From assembly GCF_010093305.1 (NCBI RefSeq), contig NZ_PDWS01000011.1, forward strand, positions 1-64,000: DNA of 64,000 nt, given 5' to 3'. The DNA comes from Pseudoxanthomonas sacheonensis. Its GTDB lineage: Bacteria; Pseudomonadota; Gammaproteobacteria; Xanthomonadales; Xanthomonadaceae. The notes under the pieces were generated by a model. The model had not been told where the DNA came from, searched no databases, and saw only the letters and a list, made by a program, of their open reading frames with translations. This document shows, one piece after another, positions 1 through 8,544 of this stretch. The position numbers and the translations under genes were made by a program. Each line of letters begins with the position of its first letter. The first letter of the stretch is position 1.

Positions 1-1740
1 CCGGTGCTGGGGACCACACTGTTGCTGACGGAGGTGGTCGCCGTGGCAGCCACCGTCGCCGTGTAGACGAAGGTGTAGCTGCCGATGGCGCTGCCAGCGG
101 CCAGGGTGCAGGTAATCACTTGGCCCGAAGAGGTGCAGCCCGCCGGCAACGTGCCTACGGTAAGACCGGCGCCGAGCGTATCGGTCAGTACTTCGGCAGC
201 GGTGGTCGCCGCGTTGGCCACGTTCACCGTCAGCGTATAGGTCAGCGTATCGCCGACCGACACCGCGGTGCCGCTGCCCGGATTCACCGCCTTGCCGACC
301 GTCACCGTCGGATTGACCGGGTTGGTGGTCGTGCACGTCGAGCAAGTGCCGATGCTGGGGACCACACTGTTGCTGACCGAGGTGGTCGCCGTGGCGTCCA
401 CGGTCGCGGTGTAGGTAAAGGTATGCGTGCCGATGGCCGCACCCGCCGCCAACGTGCAGGTAACGACCTGTCCCGAAGACGTGCAGCCTGCCGGCAGCGT
501 ACCGAGGGTCAACCCGGCGCCGAGCGTATCGGTCAGCACTTCGGTAGCGGTCGTCGCTGCGTTGGCGACGTTGACCGTCAGCGTGTAGGTCAACGTATCG
601 CCGACCGACACCGCGGTGCCGCTACCTGGGTTCACGGATTTGTCGACCGTCAGGGTCGGATTGACCGGGTTGGTGGTCGTGCACGTCGAGCAGGTCCCGG
701 TGCTGGGGACCACACTGTTGCTGACGGAGGTGGTCGCCGTGGCAGCCACCGTCGCCGTGTAGACGAAGGTGTAGCTGCCGATGGCGCTGCCAGCGGCCAG
801 GGTGCAGGTAATCACTTGGCCCGAAGACGTGCAGCCCGCCGGCAACGTGCCTACGGTAAGACCGGCGCCGAGCGTATCGGTCAGTACTTCGGCAGCGGTG
901 GTCGCCGCGTTGGCCACGTTCACCGTCAGCGTATAGGTCAATGCACTACCGACCGACACCGCGGTACCACTGCCCGGATTCACGGACTTGCTGACTGTCA
1001 CCGTCGGGTTGACCGGGTTGGTGGTCGTGCACGTCGAGCAGGTGCCGGTGCTGGGGACCACACTGTTGCTGACCGAGGTGGTCGCCGTGGCGTCCACGGT
1101 CGCGGTGTAGGTAAAGGTATGCGTGCCGATGGCCGCACCCGCCGCCAACGTGCAGGTGATCACTTGACCCGAAGAGGTGCAGCCGGCCGGCAAGGTGCCG
1201 ACCGTCAACCCTGTACCCAGCGTATCGGTCAGCACTTCCGCAGCGGTCGTGGCCGCGTTGGCGACATTCACCGTCAACGTGTAGGTCAGCGTATCGCCGA
1301 CCGACACCGCCGTGCCGCTGCCCGGATTCACCGCCTTGCTGACCGTCACCGTCGAATCGACCGGGTTGGTCGTGGTACAGGTCGAGCAACTGCCGGTGCT
1401 GGGCACCACGCTGTTGCTGACCGACGTAGTCGCTGCGGCGTCGACGGTGGCGGTGTAGGTAAAGGTATGCGTGCCGATGGCCGCGCCCGCCGCCAGCGTG
1501 CAAGTGACGACCTGTCCCGAAGACGTGCAGCCGGCCGGCAAGGTGCCGACGGTCAGGCCGGCACCCAGGGTATCGGTCAGTACTTCCGCCGTGGTCGTAA
1601 CGCCGTTGGCTACGGTGACCGTAAGCGTGTACGTCAGGGTATCGCCGACAGCCACCGCCGTACCGCTGCCCGGATTGACGGTCTTATCGACCGTCACTAT
1701 CGGACTCAACAGCGTCGTCTCTGCACAATCGTTGCCGGCG
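1..1740 (-). repeat. Tandem 348-bp coding repeats
   Basis: Five units start at 1, 349, 697, 1045 and 1393, each exactly 348 bp (116 codons), all in frame inside the DUF11-type protein gene. Units 1 and 697 match each other better than either matches unit 349, and units 349 and 1045 likewise pair, so there is a second-order period of 696 bp. The array continues past the left window edge. Confidence 0.9.
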
Positions 1741-3095
1741 CTGGCGCAATTCACTCCCGTTACGGCGACCGTGTTGTCGATGGCCGTGACGTTCGCAGGC
1801 AACGGATCGTCGACCCGTACGACGAAGCCGAGCGTAATGCTGTTGCCGGCCGCGACATTGGCCGTCGCCGTGTTGGGGCAGCTGCTGCCAGCGCAGGTGA
1901 AGTCGTTGCCGGCCGTTACCACCGTGGTATTGGCGGGCAGCGTTTCCACCACTTCGCCCGGGAACAGGGTCGCGACCGAACCGCCCGTGTTGGCGATCTG
2001 GATCGCATAGGTCAAGGTATCGCCCGCGGCGACCGTGGCGCCGGCACCGGCCGGAGCGCCGTTGATCTGTGCGAGCGTCTTGACCACCGAAAGATCCGGC
2101 GGGGCGATGGTGGGGAACGCGCAAGACGCCAGGTCGCGCGAGGCGGCCGCCGTGGTCGATACCCCCGGCGTCAGCGTACCGGTGGCCGGATCGTAGATGT
2201 AGTACCGGCTGCTGGCGGTATTGTCCGCAACGTAAAGCCTGCCGTCGTCGGTGAACGCGACACCTGCCCAATTGATCGTGGTCGGCGACCCATTGAGCAG
2301 CGGCCGGGTCTGGCGCACCGCCTGCAGCCCGGCGCTGAAGTCGATCCGATAGAGGTCCTGACCCGCGGACAACCAGCCCGCACCTGCGCTATCGACGGCG
2401 ATATCGCCGGAACCGAAGTCGGTGGGCGCGATATCGTACGACAAGGTTCCGATGCTCTGGACCGTATAGCCGAAGCTGCCGGGCGTCGGATCCGCGTTCA
2501 CTTCCCACACTTCGGGCGTGGCAACGCCGCCCGCGATCAGATATCCGGTGCCGTCGGGGGCCATGCCCGCACGCGCGAAATCGGGCGATGCGAACGGCGC
2601 CGTAGCCTGGTACCAGCCACCGTTGGCGGAGTCATAGGCCCAAAGGATCGAGTTGGATCCCGAGCGTGAAATGAACAGCAACCGGTTGCGGACCGGGTCG
2701 ACCATCAGACCGTTGAGGTTGCCGGCCACCGTGAAGTCGAGATCGGTGACGAAAGCGTCGTTGCCTGCGCCCGGATCGTAGCGCGAGATACGCACGCCAT
2801 TGACGATGCTGAAGACCGGCTTGTCCACGCCGACAGGACAGAAGTCGTAATCCGTGACGGCCGGCGTGACGCTGACGAGAGCGTTGTCGGCCTGCTCGCA
2901 GTTCGGATTGGTGGCAACGTCGGAACAGGTCAGTCCGGTGGGATTGACGATGCGCGCCACGTTGTCGACCGAGGTCTGCGCGAAAGCGGACTGGCCGGCG
3001 AGCAACAGAATGAGCGGAGCGAAAGCGAACCGGCGGAAGACCCTAACTAACCGCCGCACGCATGGAATCGAGACGCCATAACTTGATTGCTTCAT
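1..3095 (-). CDS. Large secreted DUF11-type repeat protein, 3' end outside the window
   Basis: The reading frame on the minus strand stays open from 3095 to the left edge, about 1031 codons, so the protein is incomplete here. The ATG at 3095 follows an AAGGAAG ribosome binding site and gives a signal peptide (basic N-region, hydrophobic run, cleavage near SAFA-QTS). A GTG at 3059 is a weaker alternative. The first 320 residues or so after the signal form a non-repetitive domain resembling the DUF6923-type head, with repeated YDP, GLMVDP and YVADN phrases of a beta-propeller-like fold. Next comes one diverged DUF11-like unit (DLSVVKT...), then five nearly identical 116-residue units, each with the phrases NPGSGTAV, VGDTLTYTLTV, PAGCTSSGQV and a CSTC motif. 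Such proteins are usually surface or extracellular, with Ig-like beta-sandwich repeats. Adhesion is an inference; no anchor is visible because the C-terminus is missing. Confidence 0.85.
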   Translation of the reverse strand, partial: MKQSSYGVSIPCVRRLVRVFRRFAFAPLILLLAGQSAFAQTSVDNVARIVNPTGLTCSDVATNPNCEQADNALVSVTPAVTDYDFCPVGVDKPVFSIVNGVRISRYDPGAGNDAFVTDLDFTVAGNLNGLMVDPVRNRLLFISRSGSNSILWAYDSANGGWYQATAPFASPDFARAGMAPDGTGYLIAGGVATPEVWEVNADPTPGSFGYTVQSIGTLSYDIAPTDFGSGDIAVDSAGAGWLSAGQDLYRIDFSAGLQAVRQTRPLLNGSPTTINWAGVAFTDDGRLYVADNTASSRYYIYDPATGTLTPGVSTTAAASRDLASCAFPTIAPPDLSVVKTLAQINGAPAGAGATVAAGDTLTYAIQIANTGGSVATLFPGEVVETLPANTTVVTAGNDFTCAGSSCPNTATANVAAGNSITLGFVVRVDDPLPANVTAIDNTVAVTGVNCASAGNDCAETTLLSPIVTVDKTVNPGSGTAVAVGDTLTYTLTVTVANGVTTTAEVLTDTLGAGLTVGTLPAGCTSSGQVVTCTLAAGAAIGTHTFTYTATVDAAATTSVSNSVVPSTGSCSTCTTTNPVDSTVTVSKAVNPGSGTAVSVGDTLTYTLTVNVANAATTAAEVLTDTLGTGLTVGTLPAGCTSSGQVITCTLAAGAAIGTHTFTYTATVDATATTSVSNSVVPSTGTCSTCTTTNPVNPTVTVSKSVNPGSGTAVSVGSALTYTLTVNVANAATTAAEVLTDTLGAGLTVGTLPAGCTSSGQVITCTLAAGSAIGSYTFVYTATVAATATTSVSNSVVPSTGTCSTCTTTNPVNPTLTVDKSVNPGSGTAVSVGDTLTYTLTVNVANAATTATEVLTDTLGAGLTLGTLPAGCTSSGQVVTCTLAAGAAIGTHTFTYTATVDATATTSVSNSVVPSIGTCSTCTTTNPVNPTVTVGKAVNPGSGTAVSVGDTLTYTLTVNVANAATTAAEVLTDTLGAGLTVGTLPAGCTSSGQVITCTLAAGSAIGSYTFVYTATVAATATTSVSNSVVPST

Positions 3096-3450
3096 TCCCC
3101 GCTTCCTTGGCCCTCGGCCAACGCATACGCGACTGGTCAGATCACGGCCGATACGCCGCGCTCCCACAGGGAAGGCAGAACGGAATGTTCTCTTCACAGC
3201 AATCGATGACGGCCTGCATTGCGGAGGCCTTCCCCACGCGCACTTTAATCAAGTGCAGCGGTAGACATCACGCACGAAAACCTGCTAAAACTCACCGTAA
3301 TCTGCATTTCTGCTTGGACGCTTCGTGCGGACCCGCAGTTTTTTGTGATGCGGGTTGCACTTTCGGCTCGTACAGGGCTTGCCGGGGAAAACAATCAATT
3401 TCTATTCCCGCGCACTGCGCGGGACGCTGGCATATGCAACAGGGGGTTGT
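3096..3450. other. Divergent intergenic region
   Basis: These 355 bp separate the minus-strand repeat-protein gene from the plus-strand response regulator and must carry both promoters. I see no convincing gene. Two inverted repeats stand out: ACCCGCA/TGCGGGT around 3331-3356, and a short hairpin CCCGCGC/GCGCGGG around 3408-3424 just ahead of the regulator. They could be operator or 5'-UTR structures, but nothing identifies the regulator involved. Confidence 0.4.
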
Positions 3451-4155
3451 ATGGCGGGCAGTACGGAACACTGCATTCTTGTGGTGGAAGACGACATTGG
3501 AATGCGCGAAGGCGTCCTGGTACCAGGCCTGAAAGATATCGGCTTCAAAGTAGTGGGGGCCGGTAGCGCTGCCGAGGCTTACTGCTGCATGCTCACGCAG
3601 CATTTTTCTCTATTCGTGCTAGATGTCGACTTGCCGGGTGAAAACGGCCTGGCTATCGCCAAGCACCTGCGAACCGTGACCGAGGCCGGGATTATCCTGA
3701 CTGGGCATAAGCGCGAATCCGATCACATATCCGGCCTGGACGAAGGCGCCGATGTCTACATCACCAAGCCGATCGACATCGGCATGCTGACAGCTACGGT
3801 CCGCAGTCTGCTTAGGCGCCTGGATCAGCTCAACGCCTTACGCACCGTGGACAGGCCTCCGCCTAGCTGGCGTTTTGAGGTGCAAGACTGGAACCTGGCT
3901 TCACCTCAAGGGACGAAAGTTCGCCTCACCCATGCCGAGCGCCTGCTGATCGATGTGTTGGCGGCCTCTCCTGGCGAAACCGTGCCGCGCGACACCATCA
4001 TTTCCAAATTGGCGCGGGACATCCATGATTTCGATCCGCACCGATTGGAGATGCTGGTGCACCGATTGCGTCGCAAAGTCCTGTCGGCCACCAGCGAGCA
4101 GCTGCCTTTGAACGCCGTGCGTGGCATCGGCTATGTACTGCTCCCGGGAGCATAG
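3451..4155 (+). CDS. Orphan OmpR-type response regulator
   Basis: The 234-residue protein has an N-terminal receiver domain (residues about 8-120) and a C-terminal winged-helix DNA-binding domain of the Trans_reg_C type (about 140-232, ending in the GIGYVL phrase typical of the wing). The receiver keeps the acidic pair (VEDD), the phospho-acceptor Asp in LDVDLPG, the Thr in ILTGH and the Lys in ITKP, so it should be phosphorylatable. I chose ATG 3451 because it follows AGGGGG at good spacing and starts right before the receiver fold; an in-frame ATG at 3355 only adds unconserved residues. No histidine kinase lies next to it, so its partner is encoded elsewhere. Its divergent neighbour, the large repeat protein, is a possible target, but that is inference. 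Confidence 0.85.
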   Translation: MAGSTEHCILVVEDDIGMREGVLVPGLKDIGFKVVGAGSAAEAYCCMLTQHFSLFVLDVDLPGENGLAIAKHLRTVTEAGIILTGHKRESDHISGLDEGADVYITKPIDIGMLTATVRSLLRRLDQLNALRTVDRPPPSWRFEVQDWNLASPQGTKVRLTHAERLLIDVLAASPGETVPRDTIISKLARDIHDFDPHRLEMLVHRLRRKVLSATSEQLPLNAVRGIGYVLLPGA

Positions 4156-4275
4156 CGACACACCCTCTTCGACCGCTCCCCTCCGGATAATCCGGCAGAG
4201 CGATTCTGTCTTGATGCTGTCATCGCAGCGGCATCCAATTCCCCGGAGCTGTCCGGCACCGGAGAGAGGGGCGAC

Positions 4276-4932
4276 ATGGCTTTATTCCGCAACTCAGTGG
4301 CGCAGCGGACAACGGCCGCCAGATATCTGGTTTGCCTGCTGCTTCCCGCCGCACTGGCTGCGTCCGGCCCTTTGCGGGCCCAGCAGTGGCGCATCGCCAG
4401 CGAAAAAGACGGCATACGGATGGAGACGCGGCCGCTTGCGGGCGAACGTTTCGACGAACTGCGCGTCAGCACGTCGCTGAGGGTTTCTCCGCAAACCGTC
4501 GCGGACTATCTGTTCGGAAAATACCTGGACGAAAAGAACAAGAACATCAGCCGTACCTTCATCAAGCGCGAGCGGGAGTTGACGATCTGGTCGGACGTGC
4601 TCAGCACGCCGCTGATCAGCGAGCGCTGCTATTCCATGCGCTTCGAAAAACACACCCATGCCAACGGCGAGATCCGGGTACGGTTCGTATCGCTCGACTA
4701 TATGGGCAAGAAACCGAAGCCCGATTGCATCGCGCTGCGCTCGCGGGGCGAATGGGTGCTGACCCCAACCGGCACCGGGACCAGGCTGACCTATGCCTCC
4801 CTGACCGATGTCGGCGGCCGGGTTCCCGCCGCCCTGGCGCGCCGCTCGCTGTCGGCGGCCGCGATCTCCAGCGTGCGCAAGGTGGCGGCAGGCGCCTCGG
4901 GCCTGGCCTTGCCGCGCGGAATCGGCGACTGA
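4276..4932 (+). CDS. Secreted START-like domain protein
   Basis: The 218-residue protein begins with a signal peptide ending near PLRA-QQW and continues with the pattern of a START/SRPBCC lipid-binding domain: WRIASEKDGIRMETRP at the start, a conserved DVLSTPLISER segment in the middle and the phrase GEWVLTPTGTGTRLTY on the late strands. Members of this family bind lipids or other hydrophobic ligands; the ligand here is unknown. GAGAGGGG lies just upstream of ATG 4276. It follows the response regulator by 120 bp in the same direction and may be co-transcribed. A family A palindromic repeat sits just past its stop. Confidence 0.7.
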   Translation: MALFRNSVAQRTTAARYLVCLLLPAALAASGPLRAQQWRIASEKDGIRMETRPLAGERFDELRVSTSLRVSPQTVADYLFGKYLDEKNKNISRTFIKRERELTIWSDVLSTPLISERCYSMRFEKHTHANGEIRVRFVSLDYMGKKPKPDCIALRSRGEWVLTPTGTGTRLTYASLTDVGGRVPAALARRSLSAAAISSVRKVAAGASGLALPRGIGD

Positions 4933-4967
4933 CGTCCGCCTCCAGGAAACCTCTGAACAATTCGGAC

Positions 4968-5039
4968 GTCATCCCGAGCGTAGCGAGGGATCTGCTATTT
5001 TTGCAGGGAAAACAGATCCCTCGCTACGCTCGGGATGAC
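4968..5039. repeat. Palindromic repeat family A, copy 1
   Basis: A 72-bp inverted repeat beginning GTCATCCCGAGCGTAGCGAG and ending with the complementary arm and GGATGAC. It lies between the convergent START-like and CHAD genes. Copies of exactly the same length occur at 7658, 29687 and 42925. Confidence 0.85.
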
Positions 5040-5064
5040 AGTGCAAGGGTCGTTCGAACCTTCC

Positions 5065-5928
5065 CTAGGCATTGACCGAATGCTTGGCGAGTTCCTTGCG
5101 CAGCAGCGCCAGCTTCTTCTCGACGTAATGATTGAGCTGGTTGCGGTCCGTCCAACGGATCGGCGAATGTCCTGATTGGCAGAATTCCAGCAACAGCGAG
5201 CAATCCTGTTGCTTTCCCAGCAGCGTGGCGATGTCCTTGTCGTCGTACTTGACGGAGGATTCGATTCCCGCCTCGGCCAGAATGCGTTGCTGTTGCGATT
5301 GCCGCCGGGCCTTGCGCCGCCAGCGGTGCCAATCTTCGTCGTCGCCTGTTTTGCCGGCTTTTTTCGCGGCTCTCCTGGTTTTTTCCCTGCTCAGGGAAAA
5401 CGCCGCTTCCAGCTCCTGCCTGGTCACCGCATCCCACGGCAAATCCTCCAGCGCAGCTTTGGTCTGCATCAGCATGCCGCGGGCTTGAAGCAGATCCGGA
5501 TCCGCGGCCAGCGCTTCGCGCAGCACGTCGTGCCGGGCCGTGACCGCATTGCGTCGCGCCCTGCCCAGTATCGCCAGCCATTTCCGGTCATGGGTCTGGG
5601 CCGAGAGGTGATCGATCGCCTCCACCAGCGCCTGCGCATCACGCGTGCGGGAAAGTCCCTGGTTTATTTCGGAAAGAAGATAAGTGAGCGCCTCCGCGCC
5701 GGGCCCCAACGCAGTGCGCGCCAGCGCCAGAATCGAACGCACCCGCCGGATGGATTTGCGCGCCTGGTGCACGCCCTTGTGCCGGTGACCGCCCTGCCAT
5801 CCCAGGTAATGGTTCGCGCGCGACAACTGATCGTCCGCGATACCGTGCAAAGCGACGCCCAGATCCGACGACGCATCTTCCGAACGAGCGTTCATGACAG
5901 GCATGGCAGGCCGCGAGCGGGCCAGCAT
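5065..5928 (-). CDS. CHAD domain protein
   Basis: The 287-residue cytoplasmic protein is alpha-helical and very rich in Arg and Lys. It shows CHAD-family marks: an early HQARKSIRRVRSILAL helix and a later HRWRRKARRQSQQQR helix carrying the conserved His/Arg/Lys surface. CHAD domains bind inorganic polyphosphate and are found on polyphosphate granules, so storage or stress metabolism is the likely setting. There is no CYTH triphosphatase domain, so this is a CHAD-only protein. The start is uncertain: ATG 5928 is the longest, while ATG 5895 (MNARSED) begins closer to the conserved part and neither has a strong ribosome binding site. It converges on the START-like gene. Confidence 0.75.
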   Translation of the reverse strand: MLARSRPAMPVMNARSEDASSDLGVALHGIADDQLSRANHYLGWQGGHRHKGVHQARKSIRRVRSILALARTALGPGAEALTYLLSEINQGLSRTRDAQALVEAIDHLSAQTHDRKWLAILGRARRNAVTARHDVLREALAADPDLLQARGMLMQTKAALEDLPWDAVTRQELEAAFSLSREKTRRAAKKAGKTGDDEDWHRWRRKARRQSQQQRILAEAGIESSVKYDDKDIATLLGKQQDCSLLLEFCQSGHSPIRWTDRNQLNHYVEKKLALLRKELAKHSVNA

Positions 5929-5980
5929 ACTTCAACTACGGCTCGGCCCGTAGAGCTGACATCGTCCCGCGAACGACCGG

Positions 5981-7024
5981 CTAGCGGCGCTCCACGTACT
6001 CGGAAAACAACGCCCGATGCTTGCGTTCCCAAAGCTCCAGAGTGTCGGCCTGTCCGAACACCTGATCCAGGAAGGCCAGCGACAATCCCTCCGTCGCGGT
6101 CTTGACCTCGGTCGCCACTTCCAGCGAGTCGAAGTAGCGCCGCTCGGTGAATACGTTGTGGCTGCCCTGCTTGTAGACGGCCAACGCCTTGAACGGGCCG
6201 CCGGTGGCGTCGAATATCTTCAGCCGGTCCTCCAGCCCGGAACCGAAGCCCGGGATGCGGATGACGTCGTCGGTGGTGGTGACATGCAAGGTGGGAATGC
6301 CGATTCCGGAAAGGATCGGCGCGAAATCCTTTTCGCCGTAAAAAGGCGGCGCCGAAATCAGGATGGCGGCGCGCAGGCGCGGATCGCGGAACTGCAGCAG
6401 GTGGCCGTTACGCAGGACTTTGGCGCCCGCGGCCAGCAGCGTGGTGTTGGCGCCGTAGGAGTGGCCAGCGGCGACGATACGGTCGCGGGCGATGTGCGTA
6501 CCGCGCCCGCTTTGCAGCAAACGGTCCAGGGCGAAACTCAGGTCGTGCACGCGGGCGATCGCTTCCTGATCGCCGGCAGCGCGCTGGAAACGGGAAACCA
6601 GCGAAAACACATTGCCCTGCCACAGGGCGCGATCGCTTCCCACGTGCTGCAAATGCAGGCTGGCGATGCCGTGGCTGGCCCAGTACCGCCCCAGGTAGCT
6701 ATACCCATCGCGCGAACTGCCGATACCATGCGAAAAAACGATCAACGGGACTTTCCCGCGGTCGGCCGAATCCGGCCAGAACAGGCGCGCCGGCACGCGT
6801 CGCGCGCGGGCCGTATCGGTCCACTCCAGGTCGGTGACGGTGAAACGCTCTTGGCCGGCAGTAGCCGAAACCGCGTGCGAGGAGACAGCAGCAGCAGAAT
6901 CCACGCTCGCGCTCAGCCAAGCGGACATGGATGCCAGCACGGCTCCCACGAGCACCAGCGCGCCAATGCGCAAGCGTGTCGGACGGCGGAACAAGGAAAG
7001 AAGTGAAAGGTGTTTGAGCTTCAT
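5981..7024 (-). CDS. Membrane-anchored or secreted alpha/beta hydrolase (PAF acetylhydrolase/dienelactone hydrolase-like)
   Basis: The 347-residue product starts with a basic stretch and a hydrophobic segment (about residues 20-40, signal or anchor). The alpha/beta-hydrolase fold follows: the oxyanion region is VFSHGIGSSRDGYSYLG, the nucleophile elbow is GHSYGA, the acid is probably in TTTDDV and the base in GSHNVF. The layout matches the platelet-activating-factor acetylhydrolase-like group of predicted dienelactone hydrolases; the substrate is unknown. I took ATG 7024 (MKLKHLS), since the longer frame from 7087 only adds a poorly conserved leader ahead of the signal. It lies 52 bp upstream of the CHAD gene on the same strand. 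Confidence 0.75.
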   Translation of the reverse strand: MKLKHLSLLSLFRRPTRLRIGALVLVGAVLASMSAWLSASVDSAAAVSSHAVSATAGQERFTVTDLEWTDTARARRVPARLFWPDSADRGKVPLIVFSHGIGSSRDGYSYLGRYWASHGIASLHLQHVGSDRALWQGNVFSLVSRFQRAAGDQEAIARVHDLSFALDRLLQSGRGTHIARDRIVAAGHSYGANTTLLAAGAKVLRNGHLLQFRDPRLRAAILISAPPFYGEKDFAPILSGIGIPTLHVTTTDDVIRIPGFGSGLEDRLKIFDATGGPFKALAVYKQGSHNVFTERRYFDSLEVATEVKTATEGLSLAFLDQVFGQADTLELWERKHRALFSEYVERR

Positions 7025-7109
7025 GGGTCGGAGAGTCGTATGGGATGGGGCGGCGCAGCACGGCTGTCGCGCCGGGTCGACCGGCAACGGTCTTGCGGCG
7101 TGTCCGCAG

Positions 7110-7457
7110 TCAGGGTTTGTTCTTGGGACGCCCGGCCTTGAGCGGGCGCAACGCTTCCAGCGCCGTGCGCAACTTGGTCTGGTCCAGACTTGCCAGCACT
7201 TGCAGACCGGCCCGCAGCAGTTCGCTTTTCTTGGTCGGCCGCTTGAAATCCAGCGCCCTATCCTTGAGCGTCGCGATCAGCTCGAAGTCCTCGCGCGGCA
7301 AGGTGAAGCTGTCGCGGATCAGTTTGTCTTTCTTCAGCGGCTGGGCCGGAGCCGCCACCAAGGCGGATTTCCGCTTCTCCGGCGCGGCCGGCTTCGCCGC
7401 CTTGGCTGCAGCGGCTGGCGCTTTGCGGCTGCCACTCTTCGACTGGTTCGCCTTCAT
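7110..7457 (-). CDS. Small basic protein with a ribbon-helix-helix-like C-terminus
   Basis: The 115-residue protein has a low-complexity Lys/Ala/Pro-rich N-terminal half and a compact C-terminal half. The C-terminal half reads like a MetJ/Arc ribbon-helix-helix: a short strand (RDSFTLPREDF), helix 1 (LIATLKDRAL) and helix 2 with the characteristic KSELLRAGLQ. That would make it a DNA-binding protein, perhaps self-regulated through the tandem repeats just upstream of its start. The Lys/Ala tail is typical of nucleoid-associated or histone-like extensions, but that comparison is weak. No toxin gene lies beside it, so it does not look like a simple antitoxin. The next minus-strand gene is the hydrolase, 85 bp further on. 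Confidence 0.6.
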   Translation of the reverse strand: MKANQSKSGSRKAPAAAAKAAKPAAPEKRKSALVAAPAQPLKKDKLIRDSFTLPREDFELIATLKDRALDFKRPTKKSELLRAGLQVLASLDQTKLRTALEALRPLKAGRPKNKP

Positions 7458-7474
7458 TGCACGGAATTCTGTAA

Positions 7475-7503
7475 ATTATTTATACCTTTTATACCATATA
7501 ACC
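7475..7503 (-). promoter_or_regulatory. AT-rich promoter with direct repeats upstream of the small basic protein
   Basis: In otherwise GC-rich DNA this stretch is almost pure A/T. Read on the plus strand, TATACC occurs at 7481 and 7490, with TATAACC at 7497, giving three half-sites 7-9 bp apart. It lies 18-46 bp ahead of the start of the ribbon-helix-helix-like gene, where -10 and operator elements would be expected. Direct-repeat half-sites at one-turn spacing are common for ribbon-helix-helix repressors. Confidence 0.4.
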
Positions 7504-7637
7504 GATTCCGCACAAGAGCCCGCGGCGGCGAGGTTCAGCGCTCAGCCGGCAGACCGCTGCCTCATTGCGCTGGCGGCGCAAGGTGCACGGTCTATTCGTC
7601 AGGTGGAATGGGGCCGGCCAGGCCTGTTGGGGGAAGC

Positions 7638-7757
7638 TCTGAACAACCCTTTGCCCTGTCATCCCGAGCGTAGCGAGGGATCTGCTTCACCGCTCGCAAT
7701 AGCAGATCTCTCGCTACGCCCGGGATGACATTCGAGGGGCGTTCGAGTTGTTCAGAG
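7638..7757. repeat. Palindromic repeat family A, copy 2, with outer arms
   Basis: The 72-bp core at 7658-7729 has the family A arms. In this copy a second pair of outer arms is preserved: CTCTGAACAA at 7638 and TTGTTCAGAG ending at 7757. The full palindrome is therefore about 120 bp. It occupies most of the 394-bp gene-free stretch between the small basic protein (starting at 7457) and the 3' end of msrA; nothing else was recognised there. Confidence 0.8.
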
Positions 7758-7851
7758 ACTCATGAGCGCTTGGAGCCGCCCGGAAAGACGAACGATGCGA
7801 GTCCGCTTCTTCGTCGATCGCTTGAGATCGTACAGTCTCAGTTCCGATGCC

Positions 7852-8388
7852 CTAGTCCCGCATGAAGTGGCAGCTGTACCCACCGGGATGCTTGCGCAGG
7901 TAATCCTGGTGGTAGGCCTCGGCGCTATACCAGGTGGCGGCCGGCTCGATGGAAGTGGTGACCGGCTGCTTCCATTTGCCGGAAGCGTTCACGCGCTCTA
8001 TCACCCGCTCGGCCGTCGCCTTCTGCTCGGGCGTGTGCGGAAACAACGCCGACCGGTATTGGGTTCCCACGTCGTTGCCCTGGCGGTTGAGCGTGGTGGG
8101 ATCGTGCAGTTTGAAGAACCACTTTTCCAGCAGGTCTTCGTAGCTGAGCACCGACGGATCGAACGTTACCCGGATCGCCTCGGCATGGCCAGACTTGCTG
8201 TCGTGGGTGTCGTCGTAGGTCGGGTTCTCCAGCCAGCCGCCGGTATAGCCCACGTCGGTATCGATCACCCCGGGCACCGCGCGCAGGATTTCCTCCACGC
8301 CCCAGAAGCAGCCGCCGGCAAGGGTGGCGATCTCCGTGCCCTGCCCGTTGGAACCTGATTTGCTGGTGGCGTTTTCTTGTTCGCTCAT
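7852..8388 (-). CDS. msrA: Peptide-methionine (S)-S-oxide reductase
   Basis: The 178-residue protein reduces methionine-S-sulfoxide in proteins and free methionine. The active-site motif GGCFWG places the catalytic Cys at about residue 27. It is followed by the family phrases VGYTGG, HAEAIRVTFDPSVLSYEDLL and GTQYRSALF. Late in the protein, AEAYHQDYLRKHPGGYSCHF has a Cys near the C-terminus that could act in resolving the disulfide. ATG 8388 was chosen because GAGGAAG precedes it; the open frame continues upstream to 8430 without good support. It stands alone, with a family A repeat downstream. Confidence 0.93.
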   Translation of the reverse strand: MSEQENATSKSGSNGQGTEIATLAGGCFWGVEEILRAVPGVIDTDVGYTGGWLENPTYDDTHDSKSGHAEAIRVTFDPSVLSYEDLLEKWFFKLHDPTTLNRQGNDVGTQYRSALFPHTPEQKATAERVIERVNASGKWKQPVTTSIEPAATWYSAEAYHQDYLRKHPGGYSCHFMRD

Positions 8389-8544
8389 ATCGGCTTCCTC
8401 AGCGAGTCGTGTAGAAACATCGTATTCCACTTATATGTCCCAACGCGGCATTTTCAATGCCGCTGCCGCAGTACCGGGACGTCCGTTAGCTGTGCGGGAC
8501 GCAGGCATAAAAGCGATCCATGGGGACGACCCAGCCTACGGCCC

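Noticed and set aside
1..1740. CRISPR-like array
   Set aside because: The repeats are 348 bp long, contiguous, without spacers, and in frame with a coding sequence.
120..2669. An 849-codon open frame on the plus strand across the repeat gene
   Set aside because: It is the antisense of the DUF11-type gene, which has a signal peptide, a good ribosome binding site and coherent repeats. GC-rich repeats simply lack stops on the other strand, and the plus-strand product is a low-complexity Arg/Gly string.
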